A DNA stretch of 64,000 nucleotides, taken from the NCBI GenBank assembly GCA_010094025.1, contig ML991842.1, positions 62,001-126,000 of the forward strand, read 5' to 3'. The translations under genes were made by a program, and so were the position numbers. This document shows positions 33,815-45,556 of the stretch, in pieces. The notes under the pieces are model-generated. The model was not told the DNA's origin, did no database searches, and saw only the letters and a list, made by a program, of their open reading frames with translations. How positions within the stretch are numbered: the stretch's first letter is position 1; every line of letters starts with the position of its first letter. This DNA comes from Viridothelium virens. Lineage: Eukaryota; Ascomycota; Dothideomycetes; Trypetheliales; Trypetheliaceae.

Positions 33815-36692
33815 AGAGGACGACGAGCATTCCGAGACTTCAGAGAATCACGATCTCGATGGCATAGGTTTGGACGAGGCCAACTTGCAAGAACAATTTC
33901 ACGATGAGGATCTGGGCCATATGCTTCAAGATGCTACCGAAAGTCAAATCACAACCGAGAGCACAGCTTTCCTTGGTGGTAATAACGAACGAGGTCGCGT
34001 TGGGAGAGCAAACATTGGTTCGCGGGCAAAGGCAACACCTAAATGGATGCGGCAACAACCAAATATTGATGCTGTGTTGGATGAGGAGGAAGATGTCCCC
34101 GAATCTTTACTCTTGGAAGGAGGACGCAAACAGGAAGCTTCTAGTCCGGCCCCAGCAAACAATGTTGCCAGCATACTCCCTGCGCCGGTGCCAGGTCCCT
34201 CAAATCAGAGCAATATGACACACTGGAACTCTACACGAGCTCAACAACCCTTGTATGAACACACATCGATAGACACAAGGCCTGGCAGAAGTAGGCAAGC
34301 AAGAACCGCGATGCTGATGGCAGACCCGAAGGAAAAGGCCATGTGGAGATGGACCAATGTGTACAATCTTGATAACTTCCTTGCCGATGTCTATGCATAC
34401 TACACGCATCATGGATTCTGGTCGATCATGCTGGCTCGGTCCCTCAATATGCTGTAAGCCAGATTCTTCCTCTACCCTCAACTCAATGAACTTGTGCTCA
34501 TAGGTGATTAGCACGATCGCTTTTGTCTTCTCTTTTAGCGTATTTCTTCTATCATGCGTCGATTATCCGAAGATACCATACACCAGGAGGTTAACAGATG
34601 TTATGATTCCACAATGTACCAAAAAGTAAGCACTGTCACATGACTCATCTGAGTCCCAGATTGACGTTCGATCAGAATGCCTTTGATACTCAATGTCAGC
34701 ATCTGGCTTGGTTCGCTGTTCTGGCTCTTTGCTTTTATCCAGAATATGCTTGATATCCGGCGTCTCTGGCATTTGCATGAATTTTACCACCACCTACTTG
34801 GCATTCCGGATGGCGAAATCCAAACAGTGTCATGGCAGTATGTTGTGCAAAGACTCATGGCATTGCGCGATAATAATCCCATTACCGCGCCCAATCTTTC
34901 GCCACAGACGAGGAAGCTTCTTGGTAATCACTCAAAACAACGCATGGATGCTCACGACATTGCCAACCGCTTGATGCGAAGAGAAAATTACACGATAGCA
35001 CTCTTTAACAAAGAGATCTTTGATTTTTCGCTTCCTCTGCCGTTTCTCCGAAAGAGACAGTTTTTCTCCAACTTGATGATGTTGAACATCGACGCGGCCA
35101 TTATGGATTTTTTCTTTGACGAAAAAGGACATGTTAAGCCCGGAGTCCTCAGGGAGACTCAGCGGCGAGAATTAGTCCGAGCCATCAATAATCGCCTCCT
35201 TTTAGCTGCATGGGTAAACTTCGTTGCTTCACCTCTGGTAATCTTCTATGGTTTGATCATGTACTTCTACCGCAATTTTCTGGTAAGCGTCAAAACCCCA
35301 ACTCTCGATTACTCGGCATGTGCTGACCTCCAACAGGAGTTCAAGGAGAGGCCATCTCAAGCCGGAGCTCGAGAGTGGACGGCACTCGCCAAATGGAAAT
35401 TTCGAGAATTCAATGAGCTCCCGCACTTGTGCAATCGGCGTCTGAGGATGGCATATCCTTTCGCTGATGCGTACTTGGAACAATTTCCCAAAGACAAGTT
35501 AGCGCAGATAGCCTCATTCGTGGCCTTCGTCTCTGGTGCATTAGCTGCCGTCCTTGGTCTGGCGACTCTGATAGATCCGGAGCTGTTCCTGGGCTTCGAA
35601 ATTACGCACGACAGGACTGCTCTCTTCTACCTTACTGTGCTCACGGCCATTTTTGCGTCCGCTCGAAATGCTGTACCTGAGGAAACATTTGTGTCAGACC
35701 CAGAGCTACACCTGAGAGAAGTCATTGAAAGAATCCATTACAAACCCGCGCATTGGGAGGACCGACTTCACAGTGTAGATATACGAAACGAGTTCTCGGC
35801 TCTTTACCAAGTCAAACCTATTCTGTTCGCAGAAGAGATACTAGGCAATCTTTTGACACCTTTCATCCTCCTGGTCACCATGCCGAAATGTTCAGAGCGG
35901 GTAGTTGATTTTTTCCGCGAGTTCACTATCCATGTCGACGGCATCGGCCATGTCTGCTCCTTTGCCGTCTTCGATTTCAAGAAGGGCGTCAATACGCCAG
36001 CGGAGAACAAGGGCATAACAGACGGGACCACCGACCTTCGCGACGACTACTACTCCACCAAAGATGGCAAAATGCTGGCCTCTTACTATGGCTTCATGGC
36101 TGACTATGGCGCCACCCGTGGCGGACGTCCTGGGCCACACCAGCGTCCGTCAAAGACAAAGCCTTTCCGCCCACCTCCTACCTTCCCTGGCCTCTCTTCC
36201 CCAGAGCCAGGTGTGCCTACAAGCAGAGGGCCTCCCAACCGAAGCCAAATGCTACAGCAAGGGCCATCGCGGTTCGGCGCTCCAGCAGGCCACCTTTCAC
36301 CCATGCAATCCCTCGTCCTCGACCCTCATCACCAGCCCACCGGACCTGGCCTCAGACAGTCTTCCCGACAGGCTCCGATGGCAGGGTCGCGCATCGCGTC
36401 GGCTCGCCAGCCCTCCATGGGCTCTACTGCAGAAGAAAGCCAGGAGGCAGCGGCAGCGGCTACCGGATCGCCATCGCAGCAGCCTACGACCAGCAAGATG
36501 ATTGAGGACGATAGCCGTCTTGGCGACTCATGGACTACGGAGAAGCCGGGAGGAGTGCGTGGAGAGGGCAACGATGAGGATGAGGGGGAAGAAGACGAGG
36601 ACATGGAGCAAGGTGGTGCGGGAGTGTTGGGCCTGCTGTATCAGTTTCAGAAGGCACATACTGGGGGAAGGACAACGGGAATGGGGGTATAG
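33756..36692 (+). CDS. atg9: Autophagy protein Atg9, membrane scramblase
   Basis: A polytopic lipid scramblase carried on Golgi-derived vesicles that seeds the autophagosome membrane. Exons are 33756-34453, 34512-34625, 34676-35282 and 35337-36692 (924 residues). The cytosolic N-terminus is acidic. The core begins WRWTNVYNLDNFLADVYAYY; then come the first membrane helix, LTIAFVFSFSVFLLSCVDY (formed across the first splice), and IPQCTKKMPLILNVSIWLG, LFNKEIFDFSLPLPFL, KWKFREFNELPHL, FPKDKLAQIASFVAFVSGAL, IDPELFLGFEIT and the hallmark VVDFFREFTIHVDGIGHVCSFAVFDF. The C-terminal ~200 residues are Pro/Ser-rich and disordered. The third intron (35283-35336) is 54 bases, a multiple of three and without a stop. 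Confidence 0.96.
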
Positions 36693-38061
36693 ATGGATGC
36701 TTTCGGGAACTTGTGCGCGAGCCTGTCATCTGGAGCTCCGGTGCTTGGGGTAGAAAGATTTATACAGGAGACAGAGAAAGAGAGGCGAGGTTGGACGGTT
36801 GATTTGCAGTGTTGAAGAGCGAAAGGAGCTTTATATGAGATTACATAGCATAGCGATTGCGGGTTTGCATGTCTGGGTGGTCAAGGGCAGGGAGTTAGAT
36901 GGTATTCGGGTCTGGTTCCGCTGGTCTGCCTGAAGGTGACTGAAAGGTGTTCGTTTCTTCCCCTCAGCTCCGAGATGGAGACCATGGCACGTAAGTATGG
37001 CGTCCCGCGCTTCTCTTTGACTTCATTCTGTCTCTGGCATCGTGTTTACATCGCGTGCATTCGTTAGAGACATGGTACGACATGGATAGATTTACCAATG
37101 ATGTTGATTCTTACATCCTTTCAGCTCTTGATAGAGGACAACAGCAAACTACGGTACGTCATCCCATTAGATCTGACTTGTCGAACGTTCTAGATTTTCA
37201 ATGCCCACGGATGGAACAGATCCAGATTCCATAGTGGTCCTAAATTTGGGGTGGTCAAAACATGTGCCCCCCACATCCGGCCGAAGCTAAGTATCGTGTA
37301 GATACCACAGCCCATTTTCGTCCCTTGGCTCACTGGAAGTCTTCCTATTTCGTCCTTCGCCTGTGTCTAAGCAGTCCGTAGCTTCACTGAATTATCACGA
37401 TACCGAAAGGCATCCAAGTGAACTTCACCACGATGGAGTTACTCTATGATGACCTCGATTCCCTTGGCGCTGATTACAGGGCTAGTCTTGGAGAAAAGCC
37501 TCTAAGAACAACGGAACTTGTACAGGCGATGCAGTTCTTTGCCCAGGTGGCTGGCTACTGAACAGCGAGACAAGCCACCTTGTGTGTAGGTCTCTGGATT
37601 TTTGAGTGCCGTGAAATGGCCCCATTCTAAAAACGGAGCTCTTTGTTAAGGTGCATTTCGATTAGAGTGCGGTCCCGTATCTTTCTGTGATCTTGAGTAT
37701 CGAGTCTTCTTTTGCCTAGCTTCATAGTCATGAAGCGCCTCAAGCTCACTAGGTCTGACTTTTCTACCAGACTTGTTCTGGATAGCATTGACAGAGTAGT
37801 ACCGTTGCTGTGGCTGCTGGCTAGGACGTGCAATGATCTAGTCTGGTCTGGCCTACCTCATTTGGATCCAATAGGTACTCATTAGGAAGCAAGCTGTTGG
37901 CTACCTTTAAGAGATGAAGAACTTGTGCTCCCTCAAAGTAAGCGGAGAGTTCCCTTCCTTCCGTCAATCATTCTGTGCCTCGCCGCTCGAAAGCCGGAGT
38001 AGCTCGAAGCCTTGATTCACAACCAGGTATTGCTTGGACCAGAACTGGAATAGAAAGGTGT
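36693..38061. other. Gene-poor intergenic region
   Basis: About 1.37 kb between atg9 and the DUF829 gene. A 68-codon minus-strand frame (37627-37833) is the longest after the GC-rich atg9 tail and shows no motif. No tRNA or repeat seen. Confidence 0.45.
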
Positions 38062-39153
38062 ATGATGGATTCCACCTACGAAGTCCTTCTCAATGCAAAA
38101 CGGCTTTCGAACTTGGCATATCTTGTTGAACCAAGCGAACTATCTACCCAAATACCAATATCCCCCGGTGCCTACAGCTCCTCTCCCGAACGAAAAGAAG
38201 CTCAACGACCAGCTTTTCAACGACACAACTCCCTTCCACCATCACCTCGTACAATCATTCTCAGCGCCTGGCCTACTGCATCTCTCACTCAGTTCACTCA
38301 CTATATTTCCGGGTATCGTACGCTCTTCCCGAGGTCGCAAATCCTTCTCCTCACCTTTACCCCGACTTCCGTCTTCCTACCCGCCTCTGCATTATCCGAG
38401 CAACTCCTTCCTGCCATCGAGGTCATCGCTCCGGAGTCCCGCACGCCAAGCTTCTCGCCTTCAGCCGATGCTGCTGACGCCAGCTTACGCACGGACTATT
38501 TCCATGTGAGCGCCGGCAATAAGTCTCAGTACGGCTCTGTCCTTCTCCACGTCTTCGGCATCCCCTCTGCTACACGCGCCTGTGCCTTCTTGCGCTTGTA
38601 CCGCGCCCACTATGGATCACCACTTCCTCTGAGAGCCATCGTATCCGATGCAGAGCCTGCGCGCTCGCTCTGCCCCCAGGAGCTTATCAAGGACGTTGCA
38701 CTTTTGCGGAGGAGGGCGCTGGGGTCCACCTTCCTCGCCGGTGGAACCGTGCTCATGGCGTATTTGCTAGATGCCCTGATAAGCTTCGCGGTGGCGTTGG
38801 CGATGTTGCTAGGCAGTGTCATGGGATTCGCGAACGACGATGAGCAGGTTAGGCGAGAGTTAAATGATCCTGTGTTTGTTCCTGGCAATGTAAAACGATG
38901 CTATGTTTTTCCGGAGGAGGGGATGTTGTTTAGTTGGAAGAAGGCTCCTGCTGGCGTTGGAGAGGAGGATGTACGTAAGCAGTGGAGTGTGAAGAGGGAT
39001 AAAGTGGGAAGAGAAAGGTGGAACGGAGATGAAGAGCGATTTTGGGAGGGAATAGATGCGTTGGTCACCGATTCTAGCGCTGATGCTATACCACCTTGGA
39101 CTTCACCGTATCAATTTTGGGGGAGAGTCAAATTTGTTTCCAATAAAATTTGA
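38062..39153 (+). CDS. DUF829/TMEM53 (PaxU-like) protein
   Basis: A single exon of 363 residues from the first of two adjacent ATGs (38062). The family signature is the N-terminal RLSNLAYLVEPSE followed by a strand and turn, TIILSAWPTASLTQFTHYI, and GYRTLFPRSQILLLTFTP, as in TMEM53 and the fungal PaxU group, which have an alpha/beta-hydrolase-like fold. Later blocks are LLHVFGIPSAT, SDAEPARSL and a Trp-rich end. A hydrophobic stretch (~235-265) may contact or cross a membrane. PaxU lies in an indole-diterpene cluster, but the family is broad and no cluster is present here, so no such role is claimed. The frame stays open for 29 codons upstream, to a GTG at 37975, without an ATG. Confidence 0.8.
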   Translation: MMDSTYEVLLNAKRLSNLAYLVEPSELSTQIPISPGAYSSSPERKEAQRPAFQRHNSLPPSPRTIILSAWPTASLTQFTHYISGYRTLFPRSQILLLTFTPTSVFLPASALSEQLLPAIEVIAPESRTPSFSPSADAADASLRTDYFHVSAGNKSQYGSVLLHVFGIPSATRACAFLRLYRAHYGSPLPLRAIVSDAEPARSLCPQELIKDVALLRRRALGSTFLAGGTVLMAYLLDALISFAVALAMLLGSVMGFANDDEQVRRELNDPVFVPGNVKRCYVFPEEGMLFSWKKAPAGVGEEDVRKQWSVKRDKVGRERWNGDEERFWEGIDALVTDSSADAIPPWTSPYQFWGRVKFVSNKI

Positions 39154-39395
39154 ACAAGTGAATCATCTTTCGAAAGGAGATCAAGTCCCCTGCTCTCCGA
39201 TAGAGCCCTATTGATCTGTGATCACGCCATTATCCTGGATTGCTAGGATTTAACTAGAGAACTGTTTTTCAGATTTTTGCTAAGGGTAGCAAAAATGGTA
39301 CATGCTAAAGAAATCCATGATGGGCGGTTATAACTGATCCTGAGACTTTCAAGCTACTTGGCTCCTGGTTGAAAATTTGTCAGTAACACACTCCT

Positions 39396-40136
39396 TCAAG
39401 CTTCCCCAGCAATAGGGTACAGGGAATAACCTACTTCACGCTTTGGCCGACGGTCGAATATTAATACCTTATCTCCTAGTTCTTCAACCTCACGAAGGCG
39501 CTCCCACTCTTCCAAAGACTTGCTGATTTTCTCCTTGCAGTCGTCGCGGAGCTTGTCAAGAAGACCTGCGTCTCGGATCATGCGCATTTGTAAATAGTAT
39601 TGCTTAGCGAACATCCTCCCGCTAAGAGGGCGCTTAAAAGCTATCGTCTCAACATTCTCGAAGCTGGTTAACCACTTGATGGTCCCTTCTGGCACGCGGA
39701 TCTTTAGATAGAGGTGCCGGACATTCTTATTGACGAGACGATCGTACCCCCAGAAGGTCATGCTCTCGAGGTAATCTTTCACGTCGTATCTGAACACTGT
39801 AGAACCGTATAGCACGCTGAGGACATCCCTGCGGATGGAGCGGCAGACGTAGAACAAGGCAGGGCGAAAGGATTTTTCGACGAGATCTCGATGGTACCCC
39901 CACTCGTTAACAAAGGCCATCAAGCGAAGGGTATTCCCTCCACCATAACCCCACGTAAAGATATGGTCATCAAAGATAAGGGCAGAGCTAAAGATCTGGA
40001 GTCGGAGCTCAGTTGGTAGGTCCATTAACCCTAACCCGGGCATGATTGAGGCCAAAGTTGAACGGCTAGACAGAGTGCACGATGGGAAAGGTTTAAGTAA
40101 GGGGGAAGTAAGGAAAGCGCAACGCCAATGGCTCAT
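39396..40136 (-). CDS. 2EXR/F-box-like domain protein, second copy
   Basis: A paralogue of the gene near 8.8-9.5 kb. The domain start is GLMDLPTELRLQIFSSAL, followed by FYVCRSIRRDVLSVLYGSTVF and IKWLTSFENVETIAF, aligning with the same three blocks of the other copy. The C-terminus has a charged helix (KISKSLEEWERLREVEEL). The first ATG in frame is 40136; an ATG at 40043 lies six codons before the domain and resembles the start of the relative, so the shorter form of ~215 residues is equally likely. No intron. Function unknown. Confidence 0.7.
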   Translation of the reverse strand: MSHWRCAFLTSPLLKPFPSCTLSSRSTLASIMPGLGLMDLPTELRLQIFSSALIFDDHIFTWGYGGGNTLRLMAFVNEWGYHRDLVEKSFRPALFYVCRSIRRDVLSVLYGSTVFRYDVKDYLESMTFWGYDRLVNKNVRHLYLKIRVPEGTIKWLTSFENVETIAFKRPLSGRMFAKQYYLQMRMIRDAGLLDKLRDDCKEKISKSLEEWERLREVEELGDKVLIFDRRPKREVGYSLYPIAGEA

Positions 40137-40712
40137 CAGTTGTGTGAGTTGACTCCGTAAGGCATGTGATATCAAAAGGTTTGGTCACAATGAAAGACCT
40201 TGTGAGGTCAAAACTGGAAGCGACCTATATCCCACTTCATGGCTAGTGCCGCGATATTCCGAATCTGTGATTTCTGAACTTTATGGTTTTCGAAAAGCAT
40301 GTGAGGGCAGCGACTACATGCGACATAGTTTAAATTTGAGGATCTCACAGAAAATGGTGATGAAAATGTGATGCTTAGCAGCGCTTCGATGGTCGGTCGT
40401 GACATGTACGGTTTCAGTCTCTCTTGGTTGTCAGATGAAGCCATGATGAACCTAATTCCAGAGAGATTGTTTAGGACTTGGGGTGGTTTTTTGACCTTCT
40501 TCGTCTAAACTATTTCAGCGTATGAGATGGAATGGAAAATTTTCTAAAAAGAAAAAAGGGGGCGGGGCAGAAGGCCTTAGAGCATCACTGGTATTTGGAT
40601 GTTCGGAACCTTCCTAGCCTTTAATTGCAGTTATTACAACGAAGCCTCTGCACGGATGGGTCTCGCTCCAGATGGTTTGGAAGGAAAAACTTTTCGGCGC
40701 CGTCAGTTCCAT
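40137..40712. other. Intergenic; possible small minus-strand frame
   Basis: Contains a 78-codon minus-strand frame with an ATG at 40444 (MASSDNQERLKPYMSRPT...). It has a C-x2-C-like pair and no match I know. It could be a short gene or leader sequence of the 2EXR-like gene. No carrier-protein or reductase domain of the neighbouring adenylation gene is found here. Confidence 0.3.
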
Positions 40713-42435
40713 TCAGAGCAGTTTTCCGGATTCGGCCACCTCGCCAAACACCAGACCCATTTTCTCAGCACGGGCGTAAGCCTCATTGATTTCCGCTTCG
40801 TAAAGCTCGATGCTTCTCTTCCTCTGTACAGTATCCTTACCTCCAGCCCTCGCCATTGGCTTATCTTTCCTAGTCAACACCACAAGCTCCTTGATTAGTC
40901 GGCCATACACGGGTCCGGCCTCATTGGCTTTCTCAAACGTGGACCACACCCTGTCGACGAGCTCCCGCTCTTGATGCTCTGTCTCTGGCCATCGAGCTGG
41001 CTGTAGCAAGATAGCAGGCCTCGAGCGGCCGGTGCCGCAAATCAGCGCTGTCGCAACTTCAGGGTGCTCTTCTATGACAGCCTCATAAGGGACGACATTC
41101 AGCTTCTTTGCATCAGCGAAGACGACCACGTCATCGACGCGCCCGGAGGAGCGCCACCAGCCTGGCTTGGTCGGGTGCTCGATGTAGAGATCTCGCATAG
41201 CGTATGTGTCAGCATCAAGGAAGGTATAGAAGATACCTTGGAAGGGCTCAAGAGCCTTGTCTCTTGTGTGAATCAGCTCGTACATGTCGCCTGCAAAGTG
41301 ACGGAAAGAATGCCCAAGGCGTTTGTTGTAATGGTAATAATTCCAGTCTTCCTGAGGAGGCAGATTACCAGGCAGGATTCCTGTCTCGGTCGAAGCATAA
41401 GTGCCGAATAGGCGGGTATGTTTTGCAATGGCGTCACCAACATACGGAGGCATGATACCTCCGGCAAAGGATACATTGTCGAGCTTTGAGATATTCTCCA
41501 AATAGCTCGGATTTCGGGCGACATCAATCAGGACTGACGGGGAATACCAGGCAGCTTGTACATTGCCGTGGACATGGATGTGATTTGCGGCAGTACCAGT
41601 AAGAGGCCATTCACACGAGATGACAGTTGTAAAATCATGATAGATTCCGCAGGACAGAAGGAGAACACCACCAGCATGCACCCATGGGAAAGAGGTCAAT
41701 ACTCGTTTGCCTGCCCAATAGCTACCATACCAAGGCTCATCCCCAAGACTAGGGAAGAGCTGAAACGCGTCATGAGCAGCCACTGTCCCTTGTTTCATGA
41801 CCAGGATTTTTGGAGTACCCGTAGTACCAGATGAATGCATAACGACATATGGGTCTTTCCTCGCTTCTTCAAACGTCTTACTATATGGATACGGCTGGAC
41901 AGACTCCTCCGCAAGGAAGTGATCCAGCTCAGGCAGGATGTACTTGTCCATTTTGCGGTGATCCAACACAGACTTTGCTGCCTCAGACATCTTCTCGGGG
42001 GTAAACAGGATGGTGCATTGGAGCTTTTCTAGTAGAGCAACTTGGACGTCCGGGCGATTTCGAGGGGAGCTATAGAACATCTGCAGGGGGTCATTAAGCG
42101 ACTTTTACAATCTCACATCCTGAGCACACCTTATAGCCCGCCTTGATGGACGCAAAGATGAGTATAACATGTCTGAAGTCCATCGGAGACAGGTAAGTAG
42201 CTATAGACGGGAAGTCAACACCCTTCCCCAGCAGACTCTCCATCCACCAGGCACAACGGTCAATTGCTCGGGCCAGTGTCGCGTACGAAACATCTCGCAG
42301 ACCATCATTGATATTATCTGTAGCTGGTATGGACATAAAGCATCGTTGGGGATCAGAGCGGGCAAGGCTGTCAATGATGGCGGTCAGGAGTCGTTTCCCA
42401 GCACCCTCGGGGGGGATACGCCTAGGTTCTGCCAT
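40713..42435 (-). CDS. Stand-alone adenylate-forming (NRPS-like A domain) enzyme
   Basis: An ANL-superfamily enzyme that should activate a carboxylic acid as its adenylate with ATP. Exons are 42435-42130 and 42080-40713 (557 residues). Core motifs: P-loop MHSSGTTGTPKILV (~187), TYASTETGIL (~330), hinge SGRVDDVVVFADAKKLN (~412) and the C-terminal catalytic-lysine region GGKDTVQRKRSIEL (~517). Motif wording matches fungal NRPS-like adenylating reductases (A-T-R), yet the frame stops ~25 residues after the last A motif and no T or R domain follows. It is therefore either a free-standing activating enzyme or a truncated former A-T-R protein. Two carboxylate-type transporters follow within 4 kb. 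The acid cannot be predicted. Confidence 0.86.
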
Positions 42436-43602
42436 TATTGTAAAAGAGGAAGCTGCATAAAGGTGAGTGCTGTAAAGAGTTCAGTGCTTATGGAGTGGGT
42501 CGTGGCAGCCCAGAGGAAACGAGAAGCATTTTGGGTACTCCGTAGTCACTTCAAGGAGGCTCAAATCAGCCGCACAGCTAGCTCTGCGCACACATGGCAA
42601 ACACGGGCTGAAAAGCAAAAACGTCAGGCCTAACTCTCAATGGACTCGTTCATGCCTTGGGCTGCCACAGGCTAAGTGCATGGGGCGACTGTGCCGCCGT
42701 GCATCCCACCAATCCCTGGCCCGTTCCTACGGTACCACAACTACCAAACCGTTGAGACCCCTGATGCGCCGTTGAAAGTACAAGGTACTCCCCTGAAAGA
42801 GATTATCTGCAAAACTGTGCCCAGGGAACTGGCTATGGGGAGTCCCGTCGATGGTGCTTGTGCATGTAGCTGTGCCGCCAATATGGCAGGCCAACAGTAA
42901 ACGCTGTCTGGGTATTGTCGCCGATTGGGTCAACCTGCCCAAGTGATGACGGCCATTTCCATCACACAGGCCGTGGCACAGATACCGGGATTGGTCGACA
43001 ATTTACGACTGTTGGCACCGTTACCATCGGCACCAGTCTTTGCGAAAATTGTGCAGCATTTGCCGTGCGCGGCACCGATAACCAGGGCTAATTCCTTGGT
43101 CTGCGCGTGGCGCCGAACGCTTTTATTACGGAATCTACCGTAGGCGTGCACTCGTATAACGATATTTATCAGGTTGCACCACGACCAACTTTCAAGACTA
43201 CAAGTTGAAATCTGCACCCCGTTCATCCGCGCCCACTCAGTCTGCGACTATATTTCACTACCGGAGCTGCCCCTGACGCCACCAACACTGGATTTCGTGC
43301 AGTAGAAACTTCCTTCTCGATATCGCGTCATGCTGTTTAGGCAACTGTCTCGGGAGGATTCAGATTCTGGTCTTGATTTGGGCCGTTGTCACCATCAGCA
43401 ATGGCACCTGAGGTCATATCCAGGAGCCGATTGGCCCGGTCCCGTACCTTGGTGATCCACAATGACTGTGTCTGCGGTCGGATCTTGCGCCACTTAACAT
43501 CAGCCATGGTGTATTTCGACCGAGGGTGCGAGTGCCAGGCTCTGTGTGATATCAGGAGTTTTGCACCCTCTCTGCCTCGTCCATCCATCACAGTTCTCTA
43601 CA
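42436..43602. pseudogene. Gene-poor stretch with possible decayed coding remnants
   Basis: Between 42,700 and 43,320 all three plus frames show protein-like islands with changing frame, for example GTVTIGTSLCENCAAFAVRG and ACACSCAANMAG. Two Cys pairs and a Thr/Gly-rich context suggest a small secreted protein, but no family is recognised and no intact frame spans it. The remaining sequence should include the divergent promoters of the adenylating enzyme and the MFS gene. Confidence 0.3.
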
Positions 43603-45198
43603 ATGTTTGACTCTCGATCTTCTACCAGCACAGAGCCTAAGGGCTTCGATTTTGAGCCCTCAGAAAAATCTATGCCTCTGCAAGATTCTGCTCCTGAGTC
43701 AGTTCCACGCTTTTCCTAGAAAGGAATTCTTCCTCACGGGAGTGGCTTTTCTGACTGACTCGAGCAGAACCAAAGGAGCTGATCTATTCCACCGTGATGG
43801 CAATGAGGATTCTCGGCCTCCAACTCCTCCGGTAACGAATATCGATATATCTAATCCTCAAACGCTGCCTCCAAATGGCGGTCTTCGGGCATGGATGCAA
43901 GTCGCGGCGTCGTTTTGCATTTTCTTCAGCACATGGTGAGTGTTACACGATAGAATATGGAATACAGTCAGGACATTTCTGGATCAAAATGTCTGATAGC
44001 AACACTAGGGGCGTCGTGAACATGTACGGTGTCTACCAGACATACTATTCTGTCGCTATCTTACAATCTTCGTCATCCTCTGCCATCTCATGGATTGGAT
44101 CTACACAAGCGTTTCTTCTCTTCCTCATAGGCACTCTTGTAGGACCCATTTATGATGCTGGTCACGTTCATATATTACTAGTTTCGGGCTCTTCCCTGAC
44201 TCTACTTGGAGTTTTCATGACCAGCATTTGCAAGAATTACTGGGAGCTATTTCTCGCACAGGGTGTAGTGACGGGTGCTGGCTTCGGGTGCCTATTTCTT
44301 CCCGGAGTGACGATCGTTTCACAATACTTTAGCACCAGGAAAGCATTTGCGACTGGTATTGCATCTCTGGGCAGTAGCATTGGTGGGCAACGGGATTCTT
44401 ATACCGCTCACATGATGGTGTTGCTGACTCAATGTAGGGGGTGTCATCTATCCCATCACTTTTACACAACTTCAGCCCCGAATCGGTTTCGGATGGGCTA
44501 CGCGAGTCATTGGATTCATTCTTTTGATAACCCTAATACTCCCCCTCATTGTCATGCGCCCGCTCAAATATCCCCCGAAGCGAAGATCTCTCCTGGATAT
44601 TAAGGCGCTGCGTGATGTACCATATGTCTTCTTTGGACTCGGCATCCTCTTCGGCTACATGGGCATTTATGTCGTCTTCTTTTACGTGCAGCTTTACGCC
44701 ATGTCAAACGCGGATATGAGCCCCCGTCTAGCATTTTACTTACTTGCTATCATCAACGCTGGGTCCTCCCTCGGCCGAATCCTCCCCAATTTTGCGGCAG
44801 ACAAGGCGGGTACTCTGAACATGCAGATTTTATTTGCATCTGCATCTTCTGTGTTGAGCCTGTCGTTGCTCGCTATCAAATCGGTCAACGGTGTTATTGC
44901 CTTCTGTGTTCTATACGGGTTCTTTACTGGCACTTTCGTCAGTTTGCCGGGACCGACGGTCGCCAGTTTGTCTCCCGATATGGCTTCTCTGGGCGGAAGA
45001 ATGAGTATGGCGTTCATGTCCGCGGGTACAGGACTCCTAGTGGGAAGTCCGGTTGCCGGTGCCATACTATCGAGTAACGGTGGGAACGATTGGACCATGC
45101 TTCAGGTATGGTCTGGAATCCTACTGGTTTTGTCGGCAACATGCATGATTTGCGCCAAAGTGGCAAAAGTGGGTTTTCGGTTCAGAGCAAAAGCTTAG
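43603..45198 (+). CDS. MFS transporter, monocarboxylate-porter (MCT) type
   Basis: A twelve-helix plasma-membrane transporter of the fungal MCT-like branch, whose characterised relatives move monocarboxylates, riboflavin or secondary metabolites. Exons are 43603-43697, 43768-43935, 44009-44382 and 44438-45198 (465 residues). After a Ser/Pro-rich cytosolic start comes the signature GGLRAWMQVAASFCIFFSTW, joined by splicing to GVVNMYGVYQTYY, then SSSSSAISWIGSTQAFLL, LGSSIGGVIYPI (across the last splice), GFGWATRVIGF, and the second half from YVFFGLGILFGYMG to the end. All four exons join in frame with family-typical sequence. Tail to tail with the GPR1/FUN34-type transporter. Substrate unknown. 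Confidence 0.9.
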
Positions 45199-45556
45199 AC
45201 AGTTTCCTTGAGTTTTTTTTACCACTTCTTTCAGCGAGTGATACATTTGTTATTGTTTCCACTATCTACTAAACACATGAAAAAAAAATTACAATATCTT
45301 ACGAATATGTCCGTCGTGCATAGGGTATCTTCGAGGCATGGATCGCATTACATGCGTAATGGATGCGGTCTTGCGTCACGATTCAATGCATCTTGGACTT
45401 TCCCGCCGTAGAACGGGAAGTCGCTGCTGCACAACACGAGAAGTATCCTCGAGGCAGCGGAAACTTTTGTGGATCTCAACAGGACCCAGTCGCAACAGCT
45501 TAAAACGCAAATACGAACGATAAGAGTATTCACTGCTCTACAACGAAGAAAAGTGT
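45199..45556. other. Convergent 3' intergenic region
   Basis: Separates two transporter genes transcribed toward each other. It has a T-rich and then A-rich tract near 45213-45290, suitable for 3' end formation. No gene seen. Confidence 0.5.

Noticed and set aside
38062-39153. Indole-diterpene cluster suggested by a PaxU-like protein
   Set aside because: No prenyltransferase, GGPP synthase, P450 or monooxygenase nearby; the DUF829 family is broad.
40021-40040. Telomere-like AACCCTAACCC word
   Set aside because: It is coding sequence for GLGL in the 2EXR-like gene, a single chance occurrence.
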